A stretch of 26,183 bases of DNA from Desulfuromusa sp. (GCA_029934095.1 JAOZMV010000001.1:1-26183), one strand, 5' to 3'; shown: positions 1 through 8,979, counted from the first letter of the stretch. A program made the numbers and translations. Notes: a model not told the origin generated them from the sequence alone.

Positions 1-48
1 GCCAAACAAACGGATTTGCAGCCAGTTCATGGAGTGTCCGACAGCTTC

Positions 49-507
49 CTAGTGAGAATTTTTCAGAAGATCATTTAATTCTGACATAAACTCGTTAATA
101 TCCTTAAATTGCCGGTAGACCGAAGCAAAACGGACGTAGGCCACCTCATCCACTTCGTGTAAAGTATCCATCACCGCTTCGCCAATCAAACTGGCGGAAA
201 TTTCTTTATCACCACATTCCTGAAAACTCCGCTCCAGTTGATCGACAAGTGCCTCAATCTGTTCAACCGGAACTGGTCGTTTTTCACAAGCCCGTTGCAT
301 CCCGGAGATAATTTTGGAACGATCAAAAGCTTCACGACGACCATCCTTCTTGATCACCCACGGAAGAATTTCCTCAACCCGTTCATAAGTGGTAAAGCGC
401 CGTTCACAGGAAGGGCATTCACGGCGCCGACGAACATTATTTCCCGCCTTTCCAAGTCTGGAATCAACCACCTTGGTATCGGCATAACGGCAGAACGGAC
501 AGTTCAT
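49..507 (-). CDS. nrdR: Transcriptional repressor NrdR
   Basis: This is the 152-residue NrdR, the nucleotide-sensing repressor of ribonucleotide reductase operons. A zinc ribbon is visible at the N-terminus (Cys3, Cys6, Cys31, Cys34), with an Arg-rich stretch just before the second Cys pair. An ATP-cone domain follows, from about residue 49 to 139, and binds ATP or dATP. Length is typical for the family. Its ATG overlaps the stop of the upstream deaminase gene by four bases (ATGA at 504-507), which suggests translational coupling. It is the last complete gene of the glyA-comEB-nrdR run. The pairing with a dCMP deaminase makes functional sense, since both bear on dNTP supply. No NrdR box was recognised in the window, so its targets presumably lie elsewhere. 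Confidence 0.97.
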   Translation of the reverse strand: MNCPFCRYADTKVVDSRLGKAGNNVRRRRECPSCERRFTTYERVEEILPWVIKKDGRREAFDRSKIISGMQRACEKRPVPVEQIEALVDQLERSFQECGDKEISASLIGEAVMDTLHEVDEVAYVRFASVYRQFKDINEFMSELNDLLKNSH

Positions 508-965
508 TTTTGAACCTCTCCAGTATATTGATGAAATTCAATTCCCGCTTCAGTAAGCATCTCCAAAGAGAGTTTATCAGGGTAGCCGCGTCCAAAAATC
601 ACATTCACAATCCCCGCATTAATCAACATTTTACTACAGATGATGCAGGGCGAATCGGTACAGTATAGAGTTGAGCCAGCAATATTTGCCCCATGCCGTG
701 CGGCCTGAATAATAGCATTCTGCTCAGCATGTAAGCCACGACACAACTCATGACGCTCCCCCGAAGGGACATTGAGTTGATCCCGTAAACACCCGGTGAC
801 ATCGCAATGAGTGATACCACTCGGGACGCCATTATACCCCGTTGCTACGATGTTTTTTTCTTTCACCAACAGGGCACCGACCTGACGCCGCATACAGGTA
901 GAGCGGGTCGCTACCAGCTTCGTTATCTGCATAAAATACTCATCCCAACTGGGGCGCTGCATCAT
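504..965 (-). CDS. comEB: Deoxycytidylate (dCMP) deaminase
   Basis: This zinc-dependent deaminase is 153 residues long and converts dCMP to dUMP, feeding thymidylate synthesis. The HAEQNA motif at residues 79-84 supplies the zinc-binding His and the proton-shuttling Glu. The PCIIC motif at 106-110 supplies the two zinc-binding Cys. An extra His/Cys-rich insert (around H53, C54, C59, H72, C75) matches the dCMP deaminase branch rather than cytidine or tRNA adenosine deaminases. Two consecutive ATG codons open the frame, so the exact start could shift by one residue. The stop codon overlaps the nrdR start, and glyA ends only six bases upstream, so the three genes are almost certainly co-transcribed. 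The product name rests on motif context. A role in competence, as the symbol implies, is not inferred. Confidence 0.93.
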   Translation of the reverse strand: MMQRPSWDEYFMQITKLVATRSTCMRRQVGALLVKEKNIVATGYNGVPSGITHCDVTGCLRDQLNVPSGERHELCRGLHAEQNAIIQAARHGANIAGSTLYCTDSPCIICSKMLINAGIVNVIFGRGYPDKLSLEMLTEAGIEFHQYTGEVQK

Positions 966-971
966 GATAAC

Positions 972-2222
972 CTACTTTAACCGATGTGCGTAGAGAGGAA
1001 ATCGCAGACACAGACTTTTGACTTCAGCACGAATCCTTGACAATTCTGCTTCATTTTCAATGTTCTGTAACGCCCTGTCTATCCACTCTGCAACCTGTAA
1101 CATTTCAGCTTCTTTCAAGCCCCGCGTGGTTGTTGCCGGGGTTCCAATCCGGATCCCACTGGTCACAAAAGGGGACCGGGTATCAAAGGGAACTGCATTT
1201 TTATTCACGGTAATACCGGCATCTTCAAGAGCTCTCTCTGCCACCTTACCGGTAATTTCTGTCCCGGTAAAATCAACCAGCATCAGATGATTATCGGTCC
1301 CCCCGGAAACCAGATTATAACCTTTGTCCACCAATCCGCCGGCGAGTGCCTGAGCATTTTTAACCACCTGCTCTGCGTACACTCTAAATTCAGGTTGAAG
1401 AACCTCTTTAAAAGCAACCGCTTTGGCAGCAATCGCATGCATCAGAGGGCCACCCTGTATCCCCGGGAAAATATTACTGTTGAGTTTTTTAGCCCACTCT
1501 TCAGTACAAAGAATCATCCCGCCACGCGGTCCCCTCAGGGTTTTATGAGTGGTGGTGGTCACAAATTCCGCATAGGGAACAGGATTGGAATGGACACCAG
1601 CAGCAACCAGACCGGCAATGTGTGCCATATCAACCATCACAACCGCCCCCACAGCATCAGCAATCCTACGGAAGGCAACAAAATCGATCTCTCTAGGATA
1701 GGCACTGGCACCCACCACGATCAATTTGGGTTGATGCTGTTTCGCCAGGCTCTCAACTTCATCATAGTCGATGGTCCCGGTCTCGGCATCAAGGCCATAG
1801 GGGATAATGTTGTAGAGTTTACCGGAAAAGTTGACCGGAGAGCCGTGGGTAAGATGCCCGCCATGAGCAAGATTCATCCCGAGAACCGTGTCTCCGGGCT
1901 GGCAAACAGCCATATAGACAGCCATGTTAGCCTGAGAGCCTGAGTGGGGTTGGACGTTGGCATGTTCTGCACCAAAGATCTCTTTGGCACGATCAATGGC
2001 TAATTGTTCAGCAAGATCGACAAATTCACAGCCACCATAATATCTTTTCCGTGGATACCCCTCAGCGTACTTGTTCGTCAGAACCGAACCTTGAGCTTCC
2101 AGCACGGCCTCACTGACAAAGTTTTCTGAAGCAATGAATTCCAGATTATATTCCTGCCGCTCTGTTTCTTGAGTGATAATCTGAAAAATTTCAGGATCAA
2201 ATGTTGCGAGATTCTCAACCAT
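972..2222 (-). CDS. glyA: Serine hydroxymethyltransferase
   Basis: GlyA is a PLP enzyme that interconverts serine and glycine while loading one-carbon units onto tetrahydrofolate. The N-terminal family signature around [11 protein letters not shown] is present, as is the PLP lysine in [13 protein letters not shown] near residue 229. The frame stays open for eight more codons upstream. I chose the ATG at 2222 because a GGGAGGA ribosome binding site lies six bases before it, and because the resulting 416 residues match the usual family length. The gene follows rpiB, but a strong intrinsic terminator (2252-2277) lies only 29 bases before this start. Transcription therefore either reads through or begins inside that structure. 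Downstream genes are the dCMP deaminase and nrdR. One-carbon output of GlyA is needed for dTMP synthesis, which fits this grouping. Confidence 0.97.
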   Translation of the reverse strand: MVENLATFDPEIFQIITQETERQEYNLEFIASENFVSEAVLEAQGSVLTNKYAEGYPRKRYYGGCEFVDLAEQLAIDRAKEIFGAEHANVQPHSGSQANMAVYMAVCQPGDTVLGMNLAHGGHLTHGSPVNFSGKLYNIIPYGLDAETGTIDYDEVESLAKQHQPKLIVVGASAYPREIDFVAFRRIADAVGAVVMVDMAHIAGLVAAGVHSNPVPYAEFVTTTTHKTLRGPRGGMILCTEEWAKKLNSNIFPGIQGGPLMHAIAAKAVAFKEVLQPEFRVYAEQVVKNAQALAGGLVDKGYNLVSGGTDNHLMLVDFTGTEITGKVAERALEDAGITVNKNAVPFDTRSPFVTSGIRIGTPATTTRGLKEAEMLQVAEWIDRALQNIENEAELSRIRAEVKSLCLRFPLYAHRLK

Positions 2223-2251
2223 CGCTATCCTCCCATATTGGATCAATAAAA

Positions 2252-2277
2252 AACGGGGCTATTCAATCAGCCCCGTT
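2252..2277 (-). terminator. Intrinsic terminator after rpiB
   Basis: Read on the minus strand, a perfect 9-bp stem (AACGGGGCT paired with AGCCCCGTT) encloses an 8-nt loop. It is followed directly by a T-rich tract, giving six consecutive T counting the end of the stem. It begins four bases after the rpiB stop and ends 29 bases before the glyA ATG. All elements of a rho-independent terminator are present, although the next gene is on the same strand. Confidence 0.85.
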
Positions 2278-2281
2278 AAGT

Positions 2282-2731
2282 TTAATGCTTAATAACTTTT
2301 TGCTCAATAGCAGAAATTTTATCCAGTCTCTTCTGGTGTCGTCCACCCTCAAATTTTGTATCAAGCCAGATCTCAACCAGTTTTTTGCCCTGCTCGGGAG
2401 TTATTACCCGTCCCCCCATGACCAGGATATTGGCATTATTATGTTCACGCGCCATTTGCGCAGTAAATTCATCATGCACCAGAGCAGCTCGCACACCGGC
2501 AAACTTGTTGGCCGATATTGACATCCCGATTCCGGTGCCACAGATCAGAATCCCCAATTGGGCCTCACCTGAAGAGACGGAACTGGCAACCTTTGCAGCA
2601 AAATCTGGATAATCAACAGAAGCAGAACCATCAGTGCCAAAATCGGCAGTTTCAATCGCCCTCTCCTGTAATAATTTCAGAATGGCTGTTTTTAATTCAT
2701 AGCCACCATGATCACTACCAACGACCAGCAT
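2282..2731 (-). CDS. rpiB: Ribose 5-phosphate isomerase B
   Basis: RpiB interconverts ribose 5-phosphate and ribulose 5-phosphate in the pentose phosphate pathway. The 149-residue protein opens with the SDHGG phosphate-binding motif (residues 6-10). It carries the catalytic Cys64 in CGTGIG, followed by the HDEFTAQMAREHNNAN segment with conserved His and Asn residues. A TTG four codons upstream would extend the frame and overlap fabF. The ATG at 2731 is preferred because the protein then begins in the normal place for the family and a GAGGT site sits about five bases upstream. fabF ends eight bases upstream, so rpiB closes the fatty acid run. The terminator immediately after it suggests this is the main 3' end of the yceD-to-rpiB transcript. 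Confidence 0.95.
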   Translation of the reverse strand: MLVVGSDHGGYELKTAILKLLQERAIETADFGTDGSASVDYPDFAAKVASSVSSGEAQLGILICGTGIGMSISANKFAGVRAALVHDEFTAQMAREHNNANILVMGGRVITPEQGKKLVEIWLDTKFEGGRHQKRLDKISAIEQKVIKH

Positions 2732-2739
2732 GCAACACC

Positions 2740-3972
2740 TCAAATCTTACGGAAAACAAGGGTCGCATTCGTTCCACCAAAACCAAATGAATTGGAGATA
2801 GCAACCTGACACTCAACCTGACGTGCTTCGTTAGGAACATAATCAAGATCACAATCTGGATCGGGTTCCTGGTAATTAATTGTTGGTGGAATAATTCCAT
2901 GCTTCAGTACCAGAGCAGAAAAAGCCGCTTCCATACCACCAGCAGCACCCAAACCATGACCGGTCATACTTTTAGTCGAGCTGACCATGAGCTTCTGCGC
3001 GTGATCTCCAAAAACGGTTTTGATCGCCATCGTTTCATACAGATCATTAAAATGGGTTGAGGTCCCATGGGCATTGATATAATCAACCTGATCTGGATTC
3101 AAACCGGCATTATTAAGCGCCATCTTCATACAACGTGATGCACCTTCCCCGCCAGGAGCCGGCTGAGTCAAGTGATAAGCATCACTGCTGAGTCCATAGC
3201 CAATGAGTTCACAGTAGATATCCGCACCGCGTTTCCTGGCATTTTCGTATTCTTCGAGGATTAAAATTCCAGCACCCTCTGCCATAACAAACCCATCACG
3301 ATTTTTTTCAAAAGGTCGGCTTGCTGTCGCAGGATCGTCATTTCTGGTAGAGAGAGCCTTCATGACATTAAAGCCACCAATCGCAAGCGGAGTAATCGTT
3401 GCTTCGGTCCCACCAGCAAACATAGCGTCGGCATCACCACGAGCAATCATATGATAGGCATCACCGATTGAATGGGTACCGGTAGCACAAGCGGAAACAG
3501 AAGCGAGATTTGGACCTTTAGCACCAAATTTCATCGAAATATGTCCGGGAGCCAGATTGATAATCAACATCGGGATAAAAAACGGGCTAATTCTTTTATG
3601 GCCTCGTTCAAGCATCATCTTGTGATATTTTTCAATCGCAGGCAAACCACCCAAGCCTGACCCGACCACCACCCCGACACGTTCAGAGTTATCATCATTA
3701 ATCTCAAGTCCCGAATCCTGCAAAGCCATTTCTGCTGCAGCAATACCATATTGAATAAAGAGATCCATTTTTTTAATCTCTTTCTTGTCAATAAAGTCTT
3801 CAGCATTAAAATCTCTAACTTCACCCGCGATTTGCGATGGCAGTTCGGAAGCATCAAACCGGGTAATTTTACCTATCCCCGATTTTCCACTGGTAATTGC
3901 TGACCAGTTTTTTTCAGTTCCAGTTCCCAAAGGAGATACGACACCAAGACCGGTGACTACGACTCTACGCAT
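2740..3972 (-). CDS. fabF: 3-oxoacyl-[acyl-carrier-protein] synthase II
   Basis: FabF (KAS II) condenses malonyl-ACP with acyl-ACP in fatty acid elongation and also makes cis-vaccenate-type chains. The 410-residue protein starts [10 protein letters not shown] and carries the Cys-His-His triad of elongating KAS enzymes: Cys162 in SACATG, His302 in HGTSTHFND and His339 in [13 protein letters not shown]. The frame is open 18 codons further upstream. The ATG at 3972 is chosen by homology, with an AGAGAG-type ribosome binding site about eight bases before it, because the upstream extension does not resemble the family. The gene lies 96 bases after acpP, with a strong stem-loop (4027-4063) in the gap. 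That stem-loop could uncouple fabF expression from the much larger demand for ACP. Confidence 0.97.
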   Translation of the reverse strand: MRRVVVTGLGVVSPLGTGTEKNWSAITSGKSGIGKITRFDASELPSQIAGEVRDFNAEDFIDKKEIKKMDLFIQYGIAAAEMALQDSGLEINDDNSERVGVVVGSGLGGLPAIEKYHKMMLERGHKRISPFFIPMLIINLAPGHISMKFGAKGPNLASVSACATGTHSIGDAYHMIARGDADAMFAGGTEATITPLAIGGFNVMKALSTRNDDPATASRPFEKNRDGFVMAEGAGILILEEYENARKRGADIYCELIGYGLSSDAYHLTQPAPGGEGASRCMKMALNNAGLNPDQVDYINAHGTSTHFNDLYETMAIKTVFGDHAQKLMVSSTKSMTGHGLGAAGGMEAAFSALVLKHGIIPPTINYQEPDPDCDLDYVPNEARQVECQVAISNSFGFGGTNATLVFRKI

Positions 3973-4026
3973 AAGAAATCTCTCTTTAATCAATGACGGG
4001 GGTTTACAAGTGTACGGTATAGACAA

Positions 4027-4063
4027 ATTGGTGGTGTCGGACTAACAATCCGACACCACCAAT
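4027..4063 (-). other. Perfect 15-bp stem-loop between acpP and fabF
   Basis: ATTGGTGGTGTCGGA (4027-4041) and its exact reverse complement (4049-4063) flank a 7-base loop. The structure begins five bases after the acpP stop. On the minus strand it is followed by TTGTCTATACC rather than a run of T, so it is a poor intrinsic terminator. An mRNA-stabilising or attenuating role for the acpP message is an inference. Confidence 0.8.
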
Positions 4064-4068
4064 GTTAA

Positions 4069-4302
4069 TCAGGAAGTCTTGTTGATGTAATCAATCGCGT
4101 TCTTAACATTTTGAATTTTCTCTGCATCTTCATCAGAGATTTCTACATCAAACTCTTCTTCCAGAGCCATAACCAGCTCAACAGTATCCAGAGAATCAGC
4201 ACCTAAATCATCCATAAATGCAGCATTATCTGTGACTTGTTCTTCATCAACACCCAGTTGCTCAGCAATAATCTGTTTTACTCTTTCTTCAATAGAAGCC
4301 AT
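4069..4302 (-). CDS. acpP: Acyl carrier protein
   Basis: ACP carries growing acyl chains on a 4'-phosphopantetheine arm for FabD, FabH, FabG, FabF and PlsX. The 77-residue acidic protein has the invariant attachment site DSLD with the modified Ser at residue 37, and the helix II segment ([11 protein letters not shown]) recognised by partner enzymes. Start and length match the family, with a GGGAG ribosome binding site about eight bases upstream. It sits between fabG and fabF, the usual arrangement. The gene is bracketed by a weak imperfect hairpin on the fabG side and a strong one on the fabF side. ACP is among the most abundant cell proteins, so segmental control of its message would be plausible. 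Confidence 0.98.
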   Translation of the reverse strand: MASIEERVKQIIAEQLGVDEEQVTDNAAFMDDLGADSLDTVELVMALEEEFDVEISDEDAEKIQNVKNAIDYINKTS

Positions 4303-4324
4303 TTATTTTTCTCCCTTTCAAGTT

Positions 4325-4358
4325 ATGTAGGCTATAAAGATAAGCCCGTTATCTACAT
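4325..4358 (-). other. Imperfect hairpin between fabG and acpP
   Basis: An outer 6-bp pairing (ATGTAG at 4325-4330 with CTACAT at 4353-4358) and an alternative inner 4-bp pairing (GGCT at 4330-4333 with AGCC at 4343-4346) span the fabG stop codon and the gap before acpP. The two share base 4330, and the interior is mostly unpaired. The structure is weak and may be fortuitous. Confidence 0.3.
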
Positions 4359-5090
4359 GTACATTCCACCATTAACACCAATGACCTGTCCGGTGATATA
4401 ACCGGTATTGTCAGATGCCAGAAAAACAACCGTATTTGCAATATCATCTGCAGACCCCAGCCTTGCCAACGGAATTTGTGTTGCCAGTTCCTGTCGCTTT
4501 TCTTCAGGAAGGGCATCGGTCATCGCTGTGGCAATAAATCCCGGAGCAACCGCATTCACGGTGATATTACGTTTTGCCAGTTCACGGGCGTTGGATCGGG
4601 TCAAACCCATTAAACCGGCCTTACTGGCACAATAATTCGCCTGTCCTGCATTTCCCATCTGACCCACAACCGAGGCAATATTGATAATCCGCCCGTGACG
4701 TTGCTTGGTCATTAACCGGGACACAGCTCGGGTACACAAAAATGCCCCTTTGAGATTAACATCAAGAACCGCATCCCAATCTTCATCTTTCATTCGGATA
4801 AGCAGTGCATCACGGGTGATTCCAGCATTATTAACCAGAATGTCGATTCGATCAAAGGTTTCTTTGGCGACCTTGACCATCTGCTCAACATCCGCAGCAA
4901 CGGTGACATTCCCCTGAACGGCAACAGCCTCAGTCCCTGCAGCTTTGAGCTCGGCAACAAAATTCTCCGTGGCCTGAAGATCTACATCAACAGCTACAAT
5001 TTTAGCACCCTGAGCAGCCAGCGCTAAGGCTATACTCCGACCAATCCCACGCGATGCACCCGTTATTAACGCAACTCTATCCTGAACCAT
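4353..5090 (-). CDS. fabG: 3-oxoacyl-[acyl-carrier-protein] reductase
   Basis: FabG is the NADPH-dependent short-chain dehydrogenase that reduces 3-oxoacyl-ACP in the fatty acid cycle. The 245-residue protein shows the cofactor motif TGASRGIG (10-17), NNAG (87-90), and the catalytic set Asn112, Ser140, Tyr153 and Lys157. The C-terminal GGMYM ending is typical of FabG. A TTG five codons upstream would lengthen the protein, but the GGGAG ribosome binding site lies inside that extension, six bases before the ATG at 5090, so the ATG is chosen. fabD ends 41 bases upstream. The distinction from other SDR reductases rests on placement between fabD and acpP as well as on the ending. Confidence 0.97.
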   Translation of the reverse strand: MVQDRVALITGASRGIGRSIALALAAQGAKIVAVDVDLQATENFVAELKAAGTEAVAVQGNVTVAADVEQMVKVAKETFDRIDILVNNAGITRDALLIRMKDEDWDAVLDVNLKGAFLCTRAVSRLMTKQRHGRIINIASVVGQMGNAGQANYCASKAGLMGLTRSNARELAKRNITVNAVAPGFIATAMTDALPEEKRQELATQIPLARLGSADDIANTVVFLASDNTGYITGQVIGVNGGMYM

Positions 5091-5131
5091 GAATATCTCC
5101 CTCAATTTTGAAGCTGGATTAATATATCACA

Positions 5132-6052
5132 TTACCCTTGAAGTTTTCTTAAACTGTCAACATCACCTATATTTTTTTGTGTAGCAGCGCGGTCAAGCCG
5201 TTTTATCAAGCCAGAAAGAACTCGTCCAGGACCAATTTCGACATAATTGGTCACACCTGAATCCTTCATTGTCTGAATCGATTCTGACCAACGGACCGGA
5301 GCACAAACCTGCTCAACCAAAAGAGCCTTGATTTTTGCTTCATCCTGACAGGAAACCGCTTCAACGTTACTGACAAGGGGATAAATGAGAGGTGAAATAT
5401 TGAAAGATTCCAGTTCGGTCTGCAGTCGTTGTGCTGCCGGAGCCATCAAGGATGAGTGGAATGGTGCACTAACCGGTAAAAGCAACGCCCGTTTAGCGCC
5501 TTGATCCTTTGCCAGAACAATTGCTCGTTCAACCGCACCTTTATGCCCTGCAATCACAATCTGCCCGGGACTATTATAATTGGCCGGAGCAACAACTTCA
5601 CTCTGAGCAGCTTCCTGACAGAGGATTAAAAGTTCTTCCCCTTCAATCCCCATTATGGCCGCCATCGCCCCGACACCAACCGGAACAGCCTCCTGCATAA
5701 AGGTACCCCGTTGTCGAACAATTCGAACGGCGTCCGCAAATGCAAGAGCATCTGAAGCGACCAGAGCAGAATATTCCCCCAGAGAATGTCCCGCAACAAA
5801 AGATGGGGACAGACCGGTTTCTTCCTGGAGCACCCGGAGTGCCGCGATACTGGTGGTCAGGATTGCAGGTTGTGTATTTGCAGTAAGCCTGAGATCACTT
5901 TCTGTTCCAGAAAAACAGAGTGATTCGATGTCAAAACCAAGAGCGTCGTTAGCTTCTTCAAAAATCAGCTTGGCGACATTGAAATTCTCCGCGAGATCTT
6001 TTCCCATCCCCGGATATTGTGAGCCCTGCCCTGGAAAAACAAATGCATCCAT
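5132..6052 (-). CDS. fabD: Malonyl-CoA:ACP transacylase
   Basis: FabD transfers malonyl from CoA to ACP, supplying the extender unit for FabH and FabF. The 306-residue protein has the N-terminal FPGQGSQ motif (6-12), the nucleophile Ser90 in GHSLGEYSAL, and the catalytic His199 in APFHSSL. The GQIVIAG segment (163-169) is also typical. Length is normal for the family and no domain is missing. It lies between fabH and fabG in the conserved fab cluster, 46 bases after the fabH stop. The nearest ribosome binding site candidate (AAGGAA) lies further from the ATG than usual, so initiation may be modest. Confidence 0.97.
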   Translation of the reverse strand: MDAFVFPGQGSQYPGMGKDLAENFNVAKLIFEEANDALGFDIESLCFSGTESDLRLTANTQPAILTTSIAALRVLQEETGLSPSFVAGHSLGEYSALVASDALAFADAVRIVRQRGTFMQEAVPVGVGAMAAIMGIEGEELLILCQEAAQSEVVAPANYNSPGQIVIAGHKGAVERAIVLAKDQGAKRALLLPVSAPFHSSLMAPAAQRLQTELESFNISPLIYPLVSNVEAVSCQDEAKIKALLVEQVCAPVRWSESIQTMKDSGVTNYVEIGPGRVLSGLIKRLDRAATQKNIGDVDSLRKLQG

Positions 6053-6098
6053 CTATTCAGGTTCCTTAGTCAAAATCATTTGCTCTTTGGATTGAAAT

Positions 6099-7076
6099 TT
6101 ACCAGCGTATTAATGTCGAACCCCAGGTAAAACCACCGCCAAAAGCAGCCGAAAGAAGCAGGTCTCCCTCTTTTAATAATCCCTGATGATTGGCTTCGTC
6201 GATGGCTATTGGAATTGTTGCTCCGGAAGTATTGCCATACTTATGGACATTAATAAAGCTCTGCTCTTTGGTCAAGCCAAGACGTTTAGTTGTCGCTTCA
6301 AGAATTCGGAGATTAGCCTGGTGCGGGATAAACTGTGCGACATCAGCGCTGGTATAACCATTTGCGGTCAATGCCTCTTTTGAAACTTGAGTCATAGAAC
6401 GGACAGCAACTTTAAAAACTTCATTCCCCTGCATCGTTATAAATGGCAGTTTTGCCCCAATTCCTTCAACAGAGGGTGGGTACTTTGCACCAAATCCCTT
6501 CTGACAGAGAAGCTCAAAATATTTCCCGTCGGAATGCAAATGACACGACAACACTCCGGAGTCACCTTCCTGCGATTCCAGCAGGACAGCACCAGCACCG
6601 TCTCCAAACAGGACACAAGTGTTACGATCAGTCCAATCAACAATCCGACTGAAAGTCTCAGCGCCAATAACGAGAGCTCTTTTACCACGACCTGACCTGA
6701 GAAAGTCATCAGCACACGACAGAGCGAATAAAAAGCCGCTGCAAGCCGCTGAAACATCGTAGGCAAAGGCTTTCTTTGCCCCAAGGTTTTCCTGAACAAG
6801 ACAAGCTGTCGCCGGCCAGGGGTAATCACCGGTAATGGTCCCCATGACAATCAAATCAATATCATCAGCTGTAACTCCCGCCATATCCATGGCGCGTTGA
6901 GCAGCAATCGTTCCCATGTCTGAAGTGCATTGATCAGCAGCAGCAATACGCCGCTCTTCAATCCCGGTCCGGGCAACTATCCAGTCGTGACTGGTATCTA
7001 CCATCTTTTCGAGATCATAATTTGTCCTGATATTTTCAGGCAGATAAGATCCGGTACCGATAATACGTGATTTCAT
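6099..7076 (-). CDS. fabH: 3-oxoacyl-[acyl-carrier-protein] synthase III
   Basis: FabH (KAS III) starts fatty acid synthesis by condensing acetyl-CoA with malonyl-ACP. The 325-residue protein carries the Cys-His-Asn triad: Cys112 in SAACSGFLFAL, His252 in IPHQAN, and Asn282 in YGNTSGA. The N-terminus (MKSRIIGTGSYLPE) and total length match the family. An AAGGAG site lies just upstream of the ATG. It follows plsX by 48 bases and precedes fabD, the widespread plsX-fabH-fabD order that links phospholipid and fatty acid synthesis. Primer preference (acetyl or branched) cannot be read from the sequence. Confidence 0.97.
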   Translation of the reverse strand: MKSRIIGTGSYLPENIRTNYDLEKMVDTSHDWIVARTGIEERRIAAADQCTSDMGTIAAQRAMDMAGVTADDIDLIVMGTITGDYPWPATACLVQENLGAKKAFAYDVSAACSGFLFALSCADDFLRSGRGKRALVIGAETFSRIVDWTDRNTCVLFGDGAGAVLLESQEGDSGVLSCHLHSDGKYFELLCQKGFGAKYPPSVEGIGAKLPFITMQGNEVFKVAVRSMTQVSKEALTANGYTSADVAQFIPHQANLRILEATTKRLGLTKEQSFINVHKYGNTSGATIPIAIDEANHQGLLKEGDLLLSAAFGGGFTWGSTLIRW

Positions 7077-7124
7077 CCTCTTGGAACTCCTTTAGCTTAA
7101 AATCAAACCAGCTTACACGACCTA

Positions 7125-8111
7125 TTAAAGCAAGCTAGCCAGTTTCTCATCAAAACGGATTCTTACAAAGTTGCCCGCCTGGCGAATTGCAATACCGAGC
7201 GCCTTAGAATCAGAGCTGCCATGACAAACAATCCCAACACCGGCAATACCGAGTAGTGGTGCACCACCATATTCTGCCGGGTCGATCCTCTTCTTAAAAG
7301 CAGAAAATGCCGGTCGAGCCAACAAGTAACCAAGCTTGGCCAAGAAACGTTTGTTAATCTCCTGTTTAAGCATTGATCCAACAGCGATAGCCAGCCCTTC
7401 TGAAACTTTCAATAAAACATTCCCAACAAAGCCATCACAGATAACAACATCAACAGCACCGTTATAGACATCGCCACCCTCGACATATCCCAGATAGTTT
7501 AACTGCGACCCCTTTAATAACTTATGGGTCTCTCGGGTCAGTTCATTCCCTTTACTCTCTTCCTCTCCATTAGAGAGCAAACCAACTCGCGGGCGAGACT
7601 TATTGAGGAAACATTCGACAAAGAGACTGCCCATGAGCGCAAACTGATACAGATGGGAAGGCTTACAATCTACGTTGGCCCCCATATCAAGAACCATCGT
7701 CTTATCAATGAAGTTGGGCATAAATGAACCGATCGCTGGACGTTCAATCCCCTTGATACGGCCAAAAACCAACATCCCGCATGCCATAATAGCCCCGGAA
7801 TTGCCGGCACTGACAACAGCTGAGGCCACACCCTGCTGCACCAGATCAAAAGCGACCCGAAGCGATGAGTCCTTCTTCTTGCGCAGCACATCGGAAGGGG
7901 AATCATGCATGCCGACAATTTCACTGGCATGGTGGATTTCCAGGCTAAGGCCATGGGTTTTATGCTTATCAAGCTCGACCTGAATCCGGTCAGTATCACC
8001 GACAAGCACAACCTGACAATCCCACTCCCGGCAGGCCGCCACGGCACCAGCAACCTCGACAGCAGGTGAGTTATCCCCACCCATAGCATCAACAGCAATC
8101 TTAATTGACAT
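7125..8111 (-). CDS. plsX: Phosphate acyltransferase PlsX
   Basis: PlsX makes acyl-phosphate from acyl-ACP and phosphate, the donor used by PlsY to acylate glycerol 3-phosphate in membrane lipid synthesis. It is a peripheral membrane enzyme. The 328-residue protein starts with the family signature [12 protein letters not shown] and includes the conserved SAGNSGA stretch and the [19 protein letters not shown] segment. Length is typical. It begins 18 bases after the rpmF stop. The rpmF-plsX-fabH order is widely conserved and lets ribosome and lipid synthesis share one transcript. Confidence 0.97.
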   Translation of the reverse strand: MSIKIAVDAMGGDNSPAVEVAGAVAACREWDCQVVLVGDTDRIQVELDKHKTHGLSLEIHHASEIVGMHDSPSDVLRKKKDSSLRVAFDLVQQGVASAVVSAGNSGAIMACGMLVFGRIKGIERPAIGSFMPNFIDKTMVLDMGANVDCKPSHLYQFALMGSLFVECFLNKSRPRVGLLSNGEEESKGNELTRETHKLLKGSQLNYLGYVEGGDVYNGAVDVVICDGFVGNVLLKVSEGLAIAVGSMLKQEINKRFLAKLGYLLARPAFSAFKKRIDPAEYGGAPLLGIAGVGIVCHGSSDSKALGIAIRQAGNFVRIRFDEKLASLL

Positions 8112-8129
8112 GTTCAGTCTTCAACCAGA

Positions 8130-8312
8130 TCAAACATTTTCGCTAGCAATGATTTCTTTACCCTTGTAGGTTCCACAGTGCGGACAGACGCGATGTGGCA
8201 ATTTGGGTTCCTGGCATTGTGGACATACAGAGATGCTTGGTGCTGTAAGCGCATCATGGGAACGACGCATGTTCTTTTTGGATTTAGAAGTCTTTTTCTT
8301 AGGTACCGCCAT
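8130..8312 (-). CDS. rpmF: 50S ribosomal protein L32
   Basis: L32 is a small structural protein of the large ribosomal subunit. The 60-residue sequence begins [22 protein letters not shown], the standard family opening. It has an intact zinc ribbon (Cys30, Cys33, Cys43, Cys46), so this is the zinc-binding C+ form rather than a Cys-free paralogue. A GAGGAGA ribosome binding site precedes the ATG. It lies between yceD and plsX, its usual neighbours, with a 71-base gap to yceD in which I see no clear promoter. Confidence 0.98.
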   Translation of the reverse strand: MAVPKKKTSKSKKNMRRSHDALTAPSISVCPQCQEPKLPHRVCPHCGTYKGKEIIASENV

Positions 8313-8383
8313 TTACTTTCTCCTCACAATCAAACAAATGATTTTGTTCATTAATTATCGGTCTATCGCCTGTATATACCAAA

Positions 8384-8926
8384 TCAGGACTTTTTAAAAT
8401 CAATATTGGCCAGAACATTAAATTTATTATTAAAAACCTTTTTGACACAGTCACATGTTTCTACATTCAGGTTTGTCCCACATACATGACAAAGACCGCG
8501 ACAGGAAGTTTTACAAATTGGGCTGATAGGAACCGCCATAAGAAGCTGTTCCTGTAATGGCTTCTGCAGTTCCAGCACTTCATTTTCATAAGAAATCAAC
8601 CCGAGTTCATCAGTTTCGAGTTCAACCTCTTCCTCTGTTTCATCATCTTTAAGCAGAGGGACAAACGTGAGTGCAAATACTTCAGTTAAAGACTGCTCAA
8701 AAGTCTGCAAACAACGACCACATTTTAACGTCACCAGAGCATCAAGACATCCATCTGCCTCAACAAGCTGACCCAGTCGCTGAAAACGCAACCGAAACAC
8801 CAGAGGCTCACCAAATTTAGGGCCACCCTCTGCAGCAACTACGACCAAATCAGGGAATTCACCTAAAGAGCAAGTGTACCCTTGCTCCAACTCTCCCCCT
8901 TTGATATCTTTCAGCTCAAGTCGCAC
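8384..8926 (-). CDS. yceD: YceD family (DUF177) protein
   Basis: This is the DUF177/YceD protein that almost always precedes rpmF. It is associated with 23S rRNA accumulation and ribosome assembly in other bacteria, and its mechanism is not firmly established. The 180-residue protein has a CGRC pair (Cys69, Cys72) and a C-terminal zinc-like cluster (Cys138, Cys142, Cys146, Cys149, then a CDC at 158-160). The latter sits in the conserved CRGLCHVCGTNLN region. An acidic linker (about 94-107) separates the halves. The start codon is GTG, with a weak GGTGA site upstream. This is the first gene of the operon. The promoter at 8952-8979 gives a very short leader of about 20 bases. Confidence 0.92.
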   Translation of the reverse strand: MRLELKDIKGGELEQGYTCSLGEFPDLVVVAAEGGPKFGEPLVFRLRFQRLGQLVEADGCLDALVTLKCGRCLQTFEQSLTEVFALTFVPLLKDDETEEEVELETDELGLISYENEVLELQKPLQEQLLMAVPISPICKTSCRGLCHVCGTNLNVETCDCVKKVFNNKFNVLANIDFKKS

Positions 8927-8951
8927 AGATCACCGCCAAGACAAAAGATAC

Positions 8952-8979
8952 AGTATAGAGAGAGACGAAACCATGTCAA
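8952..8979 (-). promoter_or_regulatory. Sigma-70 promoter of the yceD-fab operon
   Basis: On the minus strand a perfect TTGACA (8974-8979) is followed, after a 16-base spacer, by TATACT (8952-8957), one mismatch from consensus. The predicted transcript start is about 20 bases before the yceD GTG. No other promoter of comparable quality was seen within the downstream nine-gene run. Confidence 0.8.

Noticed and set aside
1..30. Possible start of a further minus-strand gene (ATG at 28-30, ten codons before the window edge).
   Set aside because: Only ten residues are visible. They do not resemble ribD, the gene often found after nrdR, and no well-spaced ribosome binding site precedes the ATG.
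1287..1943. A 218-codon plus-strand open frame.
   Set aside because: It lies entirely antisense within glyA, which is certain, and the encoded sequence resembles no family.
5655..6095. A 146-codon plus-strand open frame.
   Set aside because: It is antisense to fabD and is explained by the codon pattern of that gene.
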